A program made the translations under genes and the position numbers. A DNA stretch of 64,000 bases from Flavisphingomonas formosensis. GTDB taxonomy: Bacteria > Pseudomonadota > Alphaproteobacteria > Sphingomonadales > Sphingomonadaceae. Numbering within the stretch: the first letter of the stretch is position 1; each line of letters begins with the position of its first letter. Positions 37,201 to 44,859 of the stretch are shown here, one piece after another. The stretch spans positions 17,977 through 81,976 of the forward strand of contig NZ_WRPK01000016.1 of assembly GCF_009755815.1 (NCBI RefSeq), given 5' to 3'. Under the pieces are notes generated by a model, which saw only the letters and a list, made by a program, of their open reading frames with translations, searched no databases and was not told the origin of the DNA.

Positions 37201-38786
37201 AGCTTGTACGCTTCGCCTCGGCGCGGCGCGGACGCATGTCGATGACCCGCGACACCACCGGAAACGAATGCGAGCGCATCCTCGCGATGATCGCCGGGGA
37301 GGGTTACGACCAGTTGGTCCTAGCCGAACTCGGCAGGCCAAATATGTTCGGGCGCCAAGACGGCTACATTTCGTCGCTCTGGTCAAGCTCGAGCACCGTC
37401 TCGTCCGCGCTACAGCAGGTGCCGCCCGACGCAGGCGCCCAGCCTCACGGCGAAAGCGAGCGCATGGGCGCGCTCGCAGTCCATGGTTGCGACGCGCAGC
37501 TCGAAGCGATGGTCCGTGCTGGCGCCGGTGTCTACATAAACGCCTCCGAGATGCGGAGCTCCGCCGGGAGGGACTTGTCCGGGCTGCGCGTACGGATCGC
37601 CAAGCTCCTGGCGCTCGGCGATCCGGAATCGCTGGACATCGCTGCCGCACTCACCGGGTTCCTTTTGGATGCTGACGACGCGAAGCCGCTGGTCGCCATT
37701 TACCTCGCGCCGGAGACCCCAGTTGCGCTTCGCCGGAGGATCCTCGGTTCGTTCAGGGCATTGCAGTTCTACACGCCCGAAATCCTTCCGCTCACCCGCG
37801 CGCTGCTGGAAGGCCAGTTCGATGATGAGGCCCAGTTCGTCGCGACCTATCTCGCCGAGCGGGGCGACAAGGATGCCAAGCAGGCCGTGATCGACTGGCT
37901 GTCTGGGCAAGACCTCGGCACCAACTCCGCCTCCCGGCGGGGCTATCTGGACGTCCTGGTGAAGGATCCCGCGGGCAAGACAGCCATCATCCAGTTTCTT
38001 CGGCGCTCGCGCGAGAATGGGCATCTGGTCATCGACGGAAGACAGTTGCAGCTACTTGCCGAGGCCGGCGACGCATGGGCACAGGACGAGTTGGTGCGGG
38101 CAAGCTACCGATATTCGGGCTTCGACCGCGGTAACACTGTCACCGCCATCGATTATCTGCGCCAGGAGGAGCCCGACGAAGCCTTTTTCGCTGCGCGCCG
38201 CCTCCTGCTTCGCCATGATCTCGCCGTTGCGGCCGACCTCATGCTCGAGATCGATCCTAAACGTGCCGGCCAAGAACTGATCGAGCGGTACCGCGGCGCC
38301 AAGCCCTCACTCCGCCTGGAGCTTGAGCGGCGGCTGCGCATCCACCTCGGCGGCGAGGGACTGGCGGCCTTGGCCTCCCCGCTAGCTACAGCCTCACGCG
38401 CCAAGGACCGGACCATAGCCGCCCGGCTTGCCGCGGTGATTCCTCCCGCTGTCCCGCTGGCATGGCTCGATATGCTTGCCGGGGATATTTCGCCCGGCGT
38501 TCAGGAAGCTGCTCGCGATGCCCTCCGGCGGCGCGCGCATGAAGCGTCAGCGATGGAGCATAGGGCACTCCTAATGACATCGCCAAAGCCGCTTCAATGG
38601 GCCAGGCTATTGGCGATCATCGAGCTAGTGGATCCATTCTTTCTCTGGTCACGACACGACCCTTCGAGCCTCGGGGACGTCTTTGACGCACTGCCTTACG
38701 AGTTCTTCGACGAGGCCGGTCAGGTCCGGAAGCAGCAACTCAAGCAGCGCGAGGACGCAGCCAAGAAGGCCGACAAGGATCACTGA
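34233..38786 (+). CDS. 1517-residue P-loop ATPase with long helical-repeat C-terminus
   Basis: This is a very large protein starting at the ATG at 34233, 81 bp after the SMC gene. The N-terminal ~280 residues are of no family I recognise. An AAA/STAND-type ATPase follows: Walker A SGESGQGKTYTLAQLA at about residue 290, Walker B LTVYIDDVQD about 80 residues later, and a sensor-like VIVSAQPRI. The remaining ~1000 residues are helical with HEAT/ARM-like periodicity, a common ligand-sensing tail of STAND proteins. It has no coupling overlap but shares orientation and spacing with the three genes before it. I read it as a fourth component or sensor. Confidence 0.72.
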   Translation: MTDYLVTAAPPAIAINMDAETAGRLAIAGFLLQILRSIKLGLDMSLSFIPLGEGSQLILHLEPAEGGDAQVVGGPRDIVEQIKMRKDARTWDSGEIASEVFPDLLKAVCLGQEQEFRFVTNNGKGLGRLQDYIAVRAQGSERRHKWGNSSLTRDAFELRLAKSAGLASVTPKLRHLLDRFRIEIIDVDATQDDIDKRLTPLLKPGEFASDKRHQLIGQLIQLATDGAKLTPQDLLSLISPDAHRRLAHIQSLPKLLARHVDEDTQLLGYVSEQQARRGLPNIATSFAILSGESGQGKTYTLAQLAFDQIARSELAIVMRSPAKIEDVVACISERIWEPAYGVKGTPAIVAKSLKDAFAQDNGIWLTVYIDDVQDRVFAERLARLKWHEYGIRVIVSAQPRITKVFGEIRKDAEVIEIGNFRSADLHRFLAHHERAEALDTMPDDVFELLLKPVHASIFVKLPKRESWAGVSEYELFSAYWEYASSEARAQVDHPSDKYALRALAAQLLSGNSNYPWRIPDLKAVDLNDEAILRLEQVGLLRRPTSDRIQFATDRMLNWAIAEAVAEKIQEDGLTAPQAEALFASIDGLMTKKKERIGNRLGYAYFDALWLLAEQCEPQFVADLTWEHVVRLPQEVRSEDKWRSGFGSIGANIVPALELLSKRAFDEERDWDVPRNIPFALAAVAEADPAPVRELIARQVASDEEREVVMGLRAARLVPAGAALDAIWNVHLARSITFEAAKGDADVDNRSRAFHAYQLSSEAFHNSVRANPSWVDAKLATESQAVAIDQLLWVLKDIRSIDSETAAEIWVRHRERIATLMPTPSPALIAAIGHFRETSLLPALDTAAADDDEWTRDRVLRSLSRLNPQEAIRQIAEGSDVYGWRAANWWFDDLHAADPTALGAAIRTRVLAGDKPDTDAVFYYRFNPEAMDPQTLDLLLDTLAENLRTFNDDPDGREDGPGHPLRFLPRLSVPWQFEALRARAGTELETQLVRFASARRGRMSMTRDTTGNECERILAMIAGEGYDQLVLAELGRPNMFGRQDGYISSLWSSSSTVSSALQQVPPDAGAQPHGESERMGALAVHGCDAQLEAMVRAGAGVYINASEMRSSAGRDLSGLRVRIAKLLALGDPESLDIAAALTGFLLDADDAKPLVAIYLAPETPVALRRRILGSFRALQFYTPEILPLTRALLEGQFDDEAQFVATYLAERGDKDAKQAVIDWLSGQDLGTNSASRRGYLDVLVKDPAGKTAIIQFLRRSRENGHLVIDGRQLQLLAEAGDAWAQDELVRASYRYSGFDRGNTVTAIDYLRQEEPDEAFFAARRLLLRHDLAVAADLMLEIDPKRAGQELIERYRGAKPSLRLELERRLRIHLGGEGLAALASPLATASRAKDRTIAARLAAVIPPAVPLAWLDMLAGDISPGVQEAARDALRRRAHEASAMEHRALLMTSPKPLQWARLLAIIELVDPFFLWSRHDPSSLGDVFDALPYEFFDEAGQVRKQQLKQREDAAKKADKDH

Positions 38787-39048
38787 AGAATTGGCGGAAG
38801 CTTCGGAAAGATTCCAATTCGACTCCTGCGATCGCGCGGCGGACAGGGTGAATGAGCGGCAAGTTTCGAGGAGGCGCAGACCCAAACGCAACGGCGACAA
38901 TGAGGGCGCGTAGCAGTTTGGCTGGTCGCTGGAACGAGAGTGGCAGATTCCGGGAGAAACAGCCGTTCAATACCGAATTAGCGAACGACTTGAGGTGGTC
39001 GGCTGCTGCCAGGGACGGGAGCAAGGATATGCGCCCGCCTCTGTCCGT

Positions 39049-39504
39049 TCATGGCTTTGCTGCAACCGGGAGGCGGAATGGCGCGCCCAGCCGATTGAAT
39101 GCATTCATCGCCGCAATGACGAGCGTAAGGTCGACCAGATCCTTCGGTGCAAAGGCGGCCTCCGCAGCCGCATAGGCGTCGTCGGAGGCGTGGGTGGTGC
39201 TGACGTTCGTCACTTCCTCGGCCCATGCGAGCGCGGCGCGATATTGGTTGGGGAACAGGTGCGGCACCTCCGCCCAGACGGGGATCAGCGCAACCTTGTC
39301 GACCGGCATGGTCCTGAGCAGGTCGCGGGTGTGCATGTCGATGCAATGGGCGCAGCCGTTGATCTGCGATACCCGTAAGAAGACCAGGTGGATCAGTTCC
39401 TCGGGAAGATCTGTCTTCTTCGTCACATAGTGGTGAACCCCGAACAGCGCCTTCGCGCCTTCGGGCGCGACTTCGGACCAGTTTAAACGTGTCATCTCGG
39501 TCAT
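39049..39504 (-). CDS. Carboxymuconolactone decarboxylase-family (AhpD-like) protein
   Basis: This is a 151-residue protein starting at the ATG at 39504, behind GAGGAAAG. The AhpD/CMD fold is shown by LVFLRVSQINGCAHCIDMHTRDLL, with the redox pair Cys-x-x-Cys (CAHC) and a following His. The family includes peroxidase-like alkylhydroperoxidases. It is divergent from an NmrA-like gene and an ECF41 sigma factor, a linkage known as the COE arrangement (carboxymuconolactone decarboxylase/oxidoreductase/epimerase). A matching ECF41-type promoter lies upstream. Confidence 0.92.
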   Translation of the reverse strand: MTEMTRLNWSEVAPEGAKALFGVHHYVTKKTDLPEELIHLVFLRVSQINGCAHCIDMHTRDLLRTMPVDKVALIPVWAEVPHLFPNQYRAALAWAEEVTNVSTTHASDDAYAAAEAAFAPKDLVDLTLVIAAMNAFNRLGAPFRLPVAAKP

Positions 39505-39549
39505 GATGCTTTCCTCGTCATGGCGCCGGTCGTCGGCGCTCACCGGCTT

Positions 39550-39576
39550 GACGAGGTAGGCAGGCGCGCCGTGACA
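39550..39576 (-). promoter_or_regulatory. ECF41-type promoter for the AhpD-like gene
   Basis: On the minus strand TGTCACG (39570-39576) is followed after 16 nt by CGTC (39550-39553). This fits the known ECF41 consensus TGTCACA-N16/17-CGTC and lies ~46 nt before the AhpD-like start. Confidence 0.7.
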
Positions 39577-39611
39577 TGGCGGAGCGTTTTTTTCGATCCC
39601 GCCGTCGCCCA

Positions 39612-39638
39612 TGTCACACCGGCCGCGGTCATCTCGTC
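39612..39638 (+). promoter_or_regulatory. ECF41-type promoter for the NmrA-sigma operon
   Basis: TGTCACA (39612-39618), 16 nt, CGTC (39635-39638). It mirrors the minus-strand site and lies 35 nt before the NmrA-like start, so ECF41 probably activates its own operon as well as the AhpD-like gene. Confidence 0.78.
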
Positions 39639-39672
39639 ATTTAGGCGGACACCTAGCATGGGAGGCATGGAC

Positions 39673-40434
39673 ATGAAGATTGTTATCATCGGTGGCACGG
39701 GACTGATCGGTCGGCCTCTCGTTGACCTTCTGCAAGCGCAGGGTCATGACGTCGTCACCGCCTCGCCGAGCAAGGGCATCGACGCGCTGACCGGCGCAGG
39801 CTTGGCCCAGGCGCTCACGAATGCCTCAGTCGTCGTCGACGTCAGCAATGCGCCCTCGTTCGAGGATGACGCCTGCCTTGCCTTCTTCCGCGGCACTACT
39901 GCCAACCTAATGGAAGCGGCGCGCGGCGCTTGTATTCGCCATTTCGTCGCGCTGTCGGTGGTGGGCACGGATCGCCTTCAGGCGTCGGGCTATTTTCGTG
40001 CCAAACTGGCTCAGGAGGAGCTGATCGCCGCAAGCGGCGTGCCCTACACGATCGTGCGCGCCACCCAGTTCTTCGAATTCCTGTCCACCATCGCCGATAG
40101 CTACACGCAGGACGGAACCGTGTTCCTGCCCGGAATTGCGCTTCAGCCGCTCGCCGCCGGCGACGTGTCGGCATTGCTTGCCGAGATAGCCATAGCCGCT
40201 CCGGCCAATGGCATCGTCGAAGTTGCGGGCCCTGAGCGCGCGCCTCTGGCCGAATTTGCGGGCAGCTGGCTTGGCGCATACGACGACCCTCGCGGGATCG
40301 TCGTGACCACCGCAAGTGAGTATTTCGGCGCGCCGGCCGACAACCGTACGTTGGTGCCGGGCGCAGGCGCGAGGGTCGCGCTTACGCGCTTCAACCAGTG
40401 GCTCGCCGCTCAATCCCGGGAGCGTGCGGCATGA
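39673..40434 (+). CDS. NmrA-like NAD(P)-binding protein
   Basis: This 253-residue protein starts at the ATG at 39673, behind GGGAGG; the ATGs at 39658 and 39667 are alternatives. It is an atypical SDR with the Rossmann motif IIGGTGLIGRPLVDLL (G-x-x-G-x-x-G) and the downstream segment FVALSVVGTDRLQASGYFRAKLAQEELI, characteristic of NmrA/epimerase-like proteins. It lacks the classical Tyr-x-x-x-Lys in a normal place. It would bind NAD(P)H and may reduce or isomerise an unknown substrate. It shares an operon with the membrane protein (ATGA overlap) and the sigma factor. Confidence 0.9.
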   Translation: MKIVIIGGTGLIGRPLVDLLQAQGHDVVTASPSKGIDALTGAGLAQALTNASVVVDVSNAPSFEDDACLAFFRGTTANLMEAARGACIRHFVALSVVGTDRLQASGYFRAKLAQEELIAASGVPYTIVRATQFFEFLSTIADSYTQDGTVFLPGIALQPLAAGDVSALLAEIAIAAPANGIVEVAGPERAPLAEFAGSWLGAYDDPRGIVVTTASEYFGAPADNRTLVPGAGARVALTRFNQWLAAQSRERAA

Positions 40435-40877
40435 GCCGGCGCTTCCCCCTCGCGCTGGCCGCGGCGCTCGGCATCGGAGCTGCCGTAAATGGTGTCTTCA
40501 TGCTGATCTCGCCCGCCAACTGGTATTTCGCAGTGCCGGGTGTCACCACCACCGGCCCGTTCAACCAGCATTTCGTGCGAGACATCGGGCTGATTTTCCT
40601 GCTGGTCGCTGTAGCGATGCTCACGGGCGTCGTGCGGCCGGCGGCGCGCCTACCGCTCTGGTCCGCCGCCGCGCTTTGGCTGGCGGGCCATGCGCTGTTC
40701 CACTTCTGGGAAGTGGCGGTGGGTATCTGCGGCACCGGCGCACTCGCGCGGGATTTTCCTGCGGTGACGCTGCCGGCTATACTTACGACCGCGCTTGCCC
40801 TGTGGGCTTGGCGCGATACGGCGCGTGAGAGCCGCCGACCGCACTCGGTGGAGGACGCGCGTGCCGCACAGGGATGA
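40431..40877 (+). CDS. Small membrane protein in the ECF41 operon
   Basis: This 148-residue protein starts at an ATG overlapping the preceding stop by four bases. It has four hydrophobic segments (LALAAALGIGAAVNGVFMLI, LIFLLVAVAMLTGVV, PLWSAAALWLAGHALFHF, LPAILTTALALWAW) and a His/Phe/Glu cluster (HALFHFWE). It resembles small DoxX/DUF-type inner-membrane proteins in general plan only. Its stop lies inside the start region of the sigma gene. Confidence 0.78.
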   Translation: MSRRFPLALAAALGIGAAVNGVFMLISPANWYFAVPGVTTTGPFNQHFVRDIGLIFLLVAVAMLTGVVRPAARLPLWSAAALWLAGHALFHFWEVAVGICGTGALARDFPAVTLPAILTTALALWAWRDTARESRRPHSVEDARAAQG

Positions 40878-41745
40878 ATACCTCGCTGATTTCGAGGCTC
40901 AACGACCACGGTTGTTGCGCCTCGGATACCGTATGCTCGGCTCTGTCAGCGAAGCGGAGGATATCGTTCAGGAGGCGTGGCTGCGTTGGTCGGCAAAAGT
41001 GGAAAGCGTCGATGCTCCGGCTGCTTATTTGACCCGCATCGTCACCCGCCTCTGCCTCGACCAACTCAAGTCCGCCAGTGCGCGCCGGGAGACCTATATC
41101 GGTGCCTGGTTGCCCGAACCGCTAATGGGCACCACCGAGCCCGACGAGACGATCGCCGACGACGTGACACTTACCCTGATGCTGGCGATGGAGCGCCTGT
41201 CCCCACTGGAACGAGCCGCCTTCCTCCTCCACGACGTGTTCGGCGTGGCGCTGACGGATATAGCTACGACCTTGGGGCGCGAGCCCGCCACGGTCCGTCA
41301 GCTTGCTTCGCGCGCGCGCAAACATGTGCAGGATGCTCGGCCGCGTTTCACGGTGAAAGCGAGCGAGGCTGATCGAATCGCTAGGGCCTTCTTCACCGCT
41401 TCGCGGGACGGGGACACGGACACGCTGTCTGCGCTGCTCGCGCGCGACGTCGAGATTTATTCGGATGGCGGCGGCAAGGTGATCGCCTTCCGCAATATCG
41501 TGCGCGGAATTGATCGGGCGCTTCGCTTGTTCGCTGGGCTGCGGCGCAAATATACATCGATGCCGACGCTCCTGCGCACCGCGACGATCGACGGGCTGCC
41601 CGGTTATGTCAGTATCGATCGAGGCGATGTGCTCCAGACGACCGCGCTCGACGTGCGTGAGGGGCAAATTGCGGCGATCTACATTGTTCGCAATCCTGAC
41701 AAGCTGCGCCATCTTGCGGCAGCTTTTGACACGAGCAGCCGCTAG
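40861..41745 (+). CDS. ECF41-type RNA polymerase sigma factor with SnoaL-like tail
   Basis: This 294-residue protein is read from the GTG at 40861 (MPHRDEYLADF). Region 2 has LGYRMLGSVSEAEDIVQEAWLRW, region 4 has RLSPLERAAFLLHDVFGVALTDIA and TVRQLASRARKHV. A WLPEP linker and a ~130-residue C-terminal SnoaL-like domain with DGGGKV follow; both mark the ECF41 group, in which the tail controls activity and no anti-sigma is needed. The adjacent COE genes and the two promoters match this group's known targets. Confidence 0.92.
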   Translation: MPHRDEYLADFEAQRPRLLRLGYRMLGSVSEAEDIVQEAWLRWSAKVESVDAPAAYLTRIVTRLCLDQLKSASARRETYIGAWLPEPLMGTTEPDETIADDVTLTLMLAMERLSPLERAAFLLHDVFGVALTDIATTLGREPATVRQLASRARKHVQDARPRFTVKASEADRIARAFFTASRDGDTDTLSALLARDVEIYSDGGGKVIAFRNIVRGIDRALRLFAGLRRKYTSMPTLLRTATIDGLPGYVSIDRGDVLQTTALDVREGQIAAIYIVRNPDKLRHLAAAFDTSSR

Positions 41746-41972
41746 CAACCCTGCCCTTAATGTCTTGGACTGGTCGAGTGCGGAAGGTGGCATGTGGGAC
41801 TTTGCTGCCATTCGCGGGGGCGGCGGCGAACGGCAGCTGTCATTACAAGCAGACCTAAGGCGTCCGGCCGATAGCACGGTCGCAAACGCAAAGTGCTGGC
41901 CATTGCAAACAGTCACCTCCTCGGCATCGATCAACGATGCCTACCATTCTCGCCGCCAACGGAGAGAGTCAG

Positions 41973-43328
41973 CTATGCTTTCGTTGTTTTGAAGATTACT
42001 GCCTCGGAGCCCTCCCGCATGACCATACTGCGATGCTGCAAGCAGGTCAGGTCGAGATTGCAAACCGTCGCCCGCATTCCGTCGGTGGTCATCCTGACAG
42101 TCTGCGCAATCACCACTGCGGCTGCCACCATCCCCACAAATGGAGCGCCGACGGCGACCTGCGCCAGCTTGGTCACCCCGCACTGATCGAGCGTCCCCCG
42201 ATCGCTGAGGTCGCGATAGGCAGAGGGCAGACTGTCGAGCTCCGGGATCACGGCCGCCTCATCCTGATCGGCCCATACCTCCGCGGCGCTGACCGGCGCT
42301 GGGAAGCTGTGGGTGCGGATCAACCGGAAGTCGGCTGAACCGTCGCCCAGTCCAGCCTCGAAGACGGTTGCGAACCCCGCTCCTTCGAGAAGTGCGCGCG
42401 CCTGCGGATTGTCTACTCCGCACAGTCCCAGTGCCGGCTCGTCGGGGGCAACCCTGAGGTCATGCCCGAACCTTCTCTCGATCAGCATGCTCCTGAAGCC
42501 GCGGGCTCTTGCCCATTCCTCACAGACGCGGGTCTTCATCTCGCCCATGTCGGCCGCCGTGGTCAGCACCGAGGTGCTCTCGGTCGAGGCGCCGGCGACA
42601 TCGACGTCTTGGAGAAACAGTCGAACCTCTGCGGGATCCGGGTATGGCAGGAGGCCGATCGCCCACAGGAACGCCTGTCCCAGGTGGCCAAGGCCGATCA
42701 ACCAGAAGTCGGCGGGTAGGACGTCGGGCACGGAACCATCGGACATCGCCGAGCGCCAATCGGCGGCGGGATGCCAAAGGGACAGTCCGACGGCGCGGTT
42801 CCCGGCCATGATGTCGCCCTCCATGTGGGCGAAGGCCTCTGCCACGCCGAGAGCGCCGGCTAGCGCTCCCGAGAGAGCGAACTCCGTAGCTTCGTCCAGT
42901 GGCGTGGCCGATGCCGGCACGATGCCGCCGCGCCAACCGCTGAAGGTCGTCCGGACAGCGAAGCCATCTGCCGGGTCGAGGGCCGTTCCGATGGCGATGA
43001 CGGGTACGCCCTCTGGCGCCTCCTGCACGATCTGGCCCTTGAGATGGCGGACAGCATCGGCGAGCGTTTCCGCAGGTGCGATGCGCACGGCCAGCGGCTC
43101 CTGCAGGGCGCCCGAGACCGTGACGCCGCCCAGGAAAGTCCTTCGTCCGCAGTTGAGCGCGGTGAGCAGCGCGGCCTGATGCGTCGGGCTTCGGGATGCG
43201 CGTTCGCCGATGACGATGTGCAGCCGGAACGCCCGGAGCCGATCCATCGCCTCTTCGACCGTCGCGGCGACGCCGCTGTCCACGAACAGCTTGGCTGAGC
43301 GGTTCAGTCCTTCGATCAGATCGTCCAT
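41973..43328 (-). CDS. E1-like (ThiF-family) ubiquitin-like activating enzyme
   Basis: This 451-residue protein starts at the ATG at 43328, behind GGAGGCTG. The C-terminal half is a ThiF/E1 fold: the nucleotide-binding GLGHLG at 212-217, LQDVDVAGASTESTSVLT, and the likely catalytic Cys383 in LDQCGVTKLAQ followed by the family-type VGAPFVGMVAAAVV. The N-terminal ~200 residues are of unknown type. E1 enzymes adenylate the terminal Gly of a ubiquitin-like protein and form a thioester. It is the last gene of a Ubl-E2-JAB-E1 run and directly follows the JAB gene (2 bp). The CxxC zinc ligands of many E1s are not visible. Confidence 0.85.
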   Translation of the reverse strand: MDDLIEGLNRSAKLFVDSGVAATVEEAMDRLRAFRLHIVIGERASRSPTHQAALLTALNCGRRTFLGGVTVSGALQEPLAVRIAPAETLADAVRHLKGQIVQEAPEGVPVIAIGTALDPADGFAVRTTFSGWRGGIVPASATPLDEATEFALSGALAGALGVAEAFAHMEGDIMAGNRAVGLSLWHPAADWRSAMSDGSVPDVLPADFWLIGLGHLGQAFLWAIGLLPYPDPAEVRLFLQDVDVAGASTESTSVLTTAADMGEMKTRVCEEWARARGFRSMLIERRFGHDLRVAPDEPALGLCGVDNPQARALLEGAGFATVFEAGLGDGSADFRLIRTHSFPAPVSAAEVWADQDEAAVIPELDSLPSAYRDLSDRGTLDQCGVTKLAQVAVGAPFVGMVAAAVVIAQTVRMTTDGMRATVCNLDLTCLQHRSMVMREGSEAVIFKTTKA

Positions 43329-43329
43329 G

Positions 43330-43845
43330 TCAGCCTCCCGTGATGCTCAGCGTCGGCCGTAGAAGTGAAGGTCGGAGGCGGTCCCAGTTAAACCGCCCAA
43401 GGTATCGATAGAGTCCCACCTCGCGGAGCCGAAGCGGCGTTGCCGCGAAATTCGGCAGGATCATCGCGATATGGCCGGGTTCCGCGATGATCGGGTGCTT
43501 GCGATCGGAGTCGCTTTGACCCGCTTCACCGCCGTGGGTGTGGACGTCTGCGACGACGATCTCGCCCCGTTTGCGGCACACGGCCCACAGATCCGCCATG
43601 CAGCCGCCATCGATGACGATAATGCCGGTGTCGAAGGCGGCCGGATCGATCTCGTCGTAGAACACGATCGAAGTGACCCTCCTCGGTCCATCCCCGGGAC
43701 CGAGGAGGAAGGCGCCGCTTTCGCGCTCGTAGCGACCGCGATCCTGGAGCCCGACCAGCAGCTCGCGCCAGAGGCCGGATGGGATCGCGAGATCAGGCCG
43801 CCGACCGAAGAGTCGGGTGATGAGAGCTAGAGGAGAGAAGCTCAT
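43330..43845 (-). CDS. JAB/JAMM-domain deubiquitinase-like peptidase
   Basis: This 171-residue protein is read from the ATG at 43845, preceded by CTGGAG. The JAMM zinc motif is complete: Glu42 (RESGAFLLG), His102 and His104 (VHTHGG), then Ser111 and Asp114 (QSDSD), in the spacing H-x-H-x6-S-x2-D. In related bacterial operons such proteins remove or process the ubiquitin-like protein. The gene begins inside the E2 gene, overlapping it by ~50 bp, and ends 1 bp from the E1 start. This strongly suggests coupled expression. Confidence 0.88.
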   Translation of the reverse strand: MSFSPLALITRLFGRRPDLAIPSGLWRELLVGLQDRGRYERESGAFLLGPGDGPRRVTSIVFYDEIDPAAFDTGIIVIDGGCMADLWAVCRKRGEIVVADVHTHGGEAGQSDSDRKHPIIAEPGHIAMILPNFAATPLRLREVGLYRYLGRFNWDRLRPSLLRPTLSITGG

Positions 43846-44269
43846 GGATGATCTCCAGATAATGAATGATCCCCACCGCCGGCCTCCACAGAAGCTCGGG
43901 ATGGGAGTTGTTCCAGTAGTCGTGCCCCGGCAGCGCCAATCGGTCGCATGGCAGGTAGAGCGCATTGGGGTTCCAGCCCGGGTTGAACACCGCCGCGACG
44001 CGCCCCACGCCTTTGGGCCATCCCGCAGGCGGGAGCTGCTGGCCGGTGCCCGCATCGCATGGACGGGCGTTCGGCAGCTGAGCCGGATATCCGTCGAGCT
44101 GGAAGCGGAAGGCCCATTCCATCCCGTCCCGCGCCGTCACCGCGATGTCGGCGATCGGCCACTGGATGCGAAGGACCCGCCACCGCCCCTCGAGGACGGC
44201 CAGCTGGAAATCGGGGCGTTCCGCGTGCTCGCGGAACGCCCTCTCGGCCGCGGTGATTGGCGCGTCCAT
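43793..44269 (-). CDS. E2-like ubiquitin-conjugating protein
   Basis: This 158-residue protein starts at an ATG overlapping the Ubl stop (TGATG). It has the features of bacterial E2-like (UBC-fold) proteins: FQLDGYPAQLPNARPCD at residues 56-72, like the E2 YP..PP strand, then the active-site-like Cys108 in NPNALYLPCDRLAL, matching the HPNI..CLD pattern, and a following GHDYWNNSHPELLWRP with helical C-terminus. A trans-thiolation role from E1 to target is inferred from the neighbours. Confidence 0.78.
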   Translation of the reverse strand: MDAPITAAERAFREHAERPDFQLAVLEGRWRVLRIQWPIADIAVTARDGMEWAFRFQLDGYPAQLPNARPCDAGTGQQLPPAGWPKGVGRVAAVFNPGWNPNALYLPCDRLALPGHDYWNNSHPELLWRPAVGIIHYLEIIHELLSSSSHHPTLRSAA

Positions 44270-44739
44270 CAGCCCTGGACCAGCTGCTTACGGACGAGGT
44301 CGAAGCTCACCTCGCGGGCGCCGTGGGCCAACGAGCCCAGGTGCTTGTCGAGGGGGGGCTTCTCTCGGGTGCCGCTGATCTGGAGCACGTGCTCCTCGGC
44401 CTCCTCCTTGCCGAGGCCTGCCTTCTCAACCGCCCAGCGCGTCACCTTCGCGATGGTGGCGGAAGGCGGGAAGCGATGGTGGAAGGTGTCGGCCTTGTAG
44501 TGGACCTTGACCTCGATCTCGCGTGCCCGGTGGGCATGAAAGACCGGCCGGTCGTGCCCATGGAGCGGGTGATGATGCTCCATCGGCTCATCGTGATCCT
44601 CCTTGAAGATCAGGAGCTCGGCGACATCGATGCCCCGGCGCTCGAGGTCCTTGAGGAGATCGGCGACGATGGCGGCTTCGCCGAGGTCGAAGCGCGCGAG
44701 CGGTTCGGTCTCGATGGCGACGAAGATGATGGTGGACAT
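44269..44739 (-). CDS. Ubiquitin-like beta-grasp protein ending in Gly
   Basis: This 156-residue protein is read from the ATG at 44739, behind AAGGAA; a GTG at 44769 is also open. Residues ~70-156 form a ubiquitin-like beta-grasp domain (REIEVKVHYKADTFHHRF, ATIAKVTRWAVEKAGL, SFDLVRKQLVQG) like the multiubiquitin/bacterial Ubl families. The last residue is Gly, so the protein is ready for activation without processing. The N-terminal ~65 residues form a separate small domain with a His-rich linker (EHHHPLHGHD). It is the modifier of the E1/E2/JAB set, directly downstream of the helicase gene. Confidence 0.82.
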   Translation of the reverse strand: MSTIIFVAIETEPLARFDLGEAAIVADLLKDLERRGIDVAELLIFKEDHDEPMEHHHPLHGHDRPVFHAHRAREIEVKVHYKADTFHHRFPPSATIAKVTRWAVEKAGLGKEEAEEHVLQISGTREKPPLDKHLGSLAHGAREVSFDLVRKQLVQG

Positions 44740-44859
44740 ATGGGGCGGTTCCTTGTGTGTGGACGGCACATCGCCATCCTCTGGAAACCGGATCGGTCGC
44801 GAAGGCCAAAAGCGGAAACAGGCCTCACAAGAATTTTCGCGGGCGGCTTCCCCGCCTAT

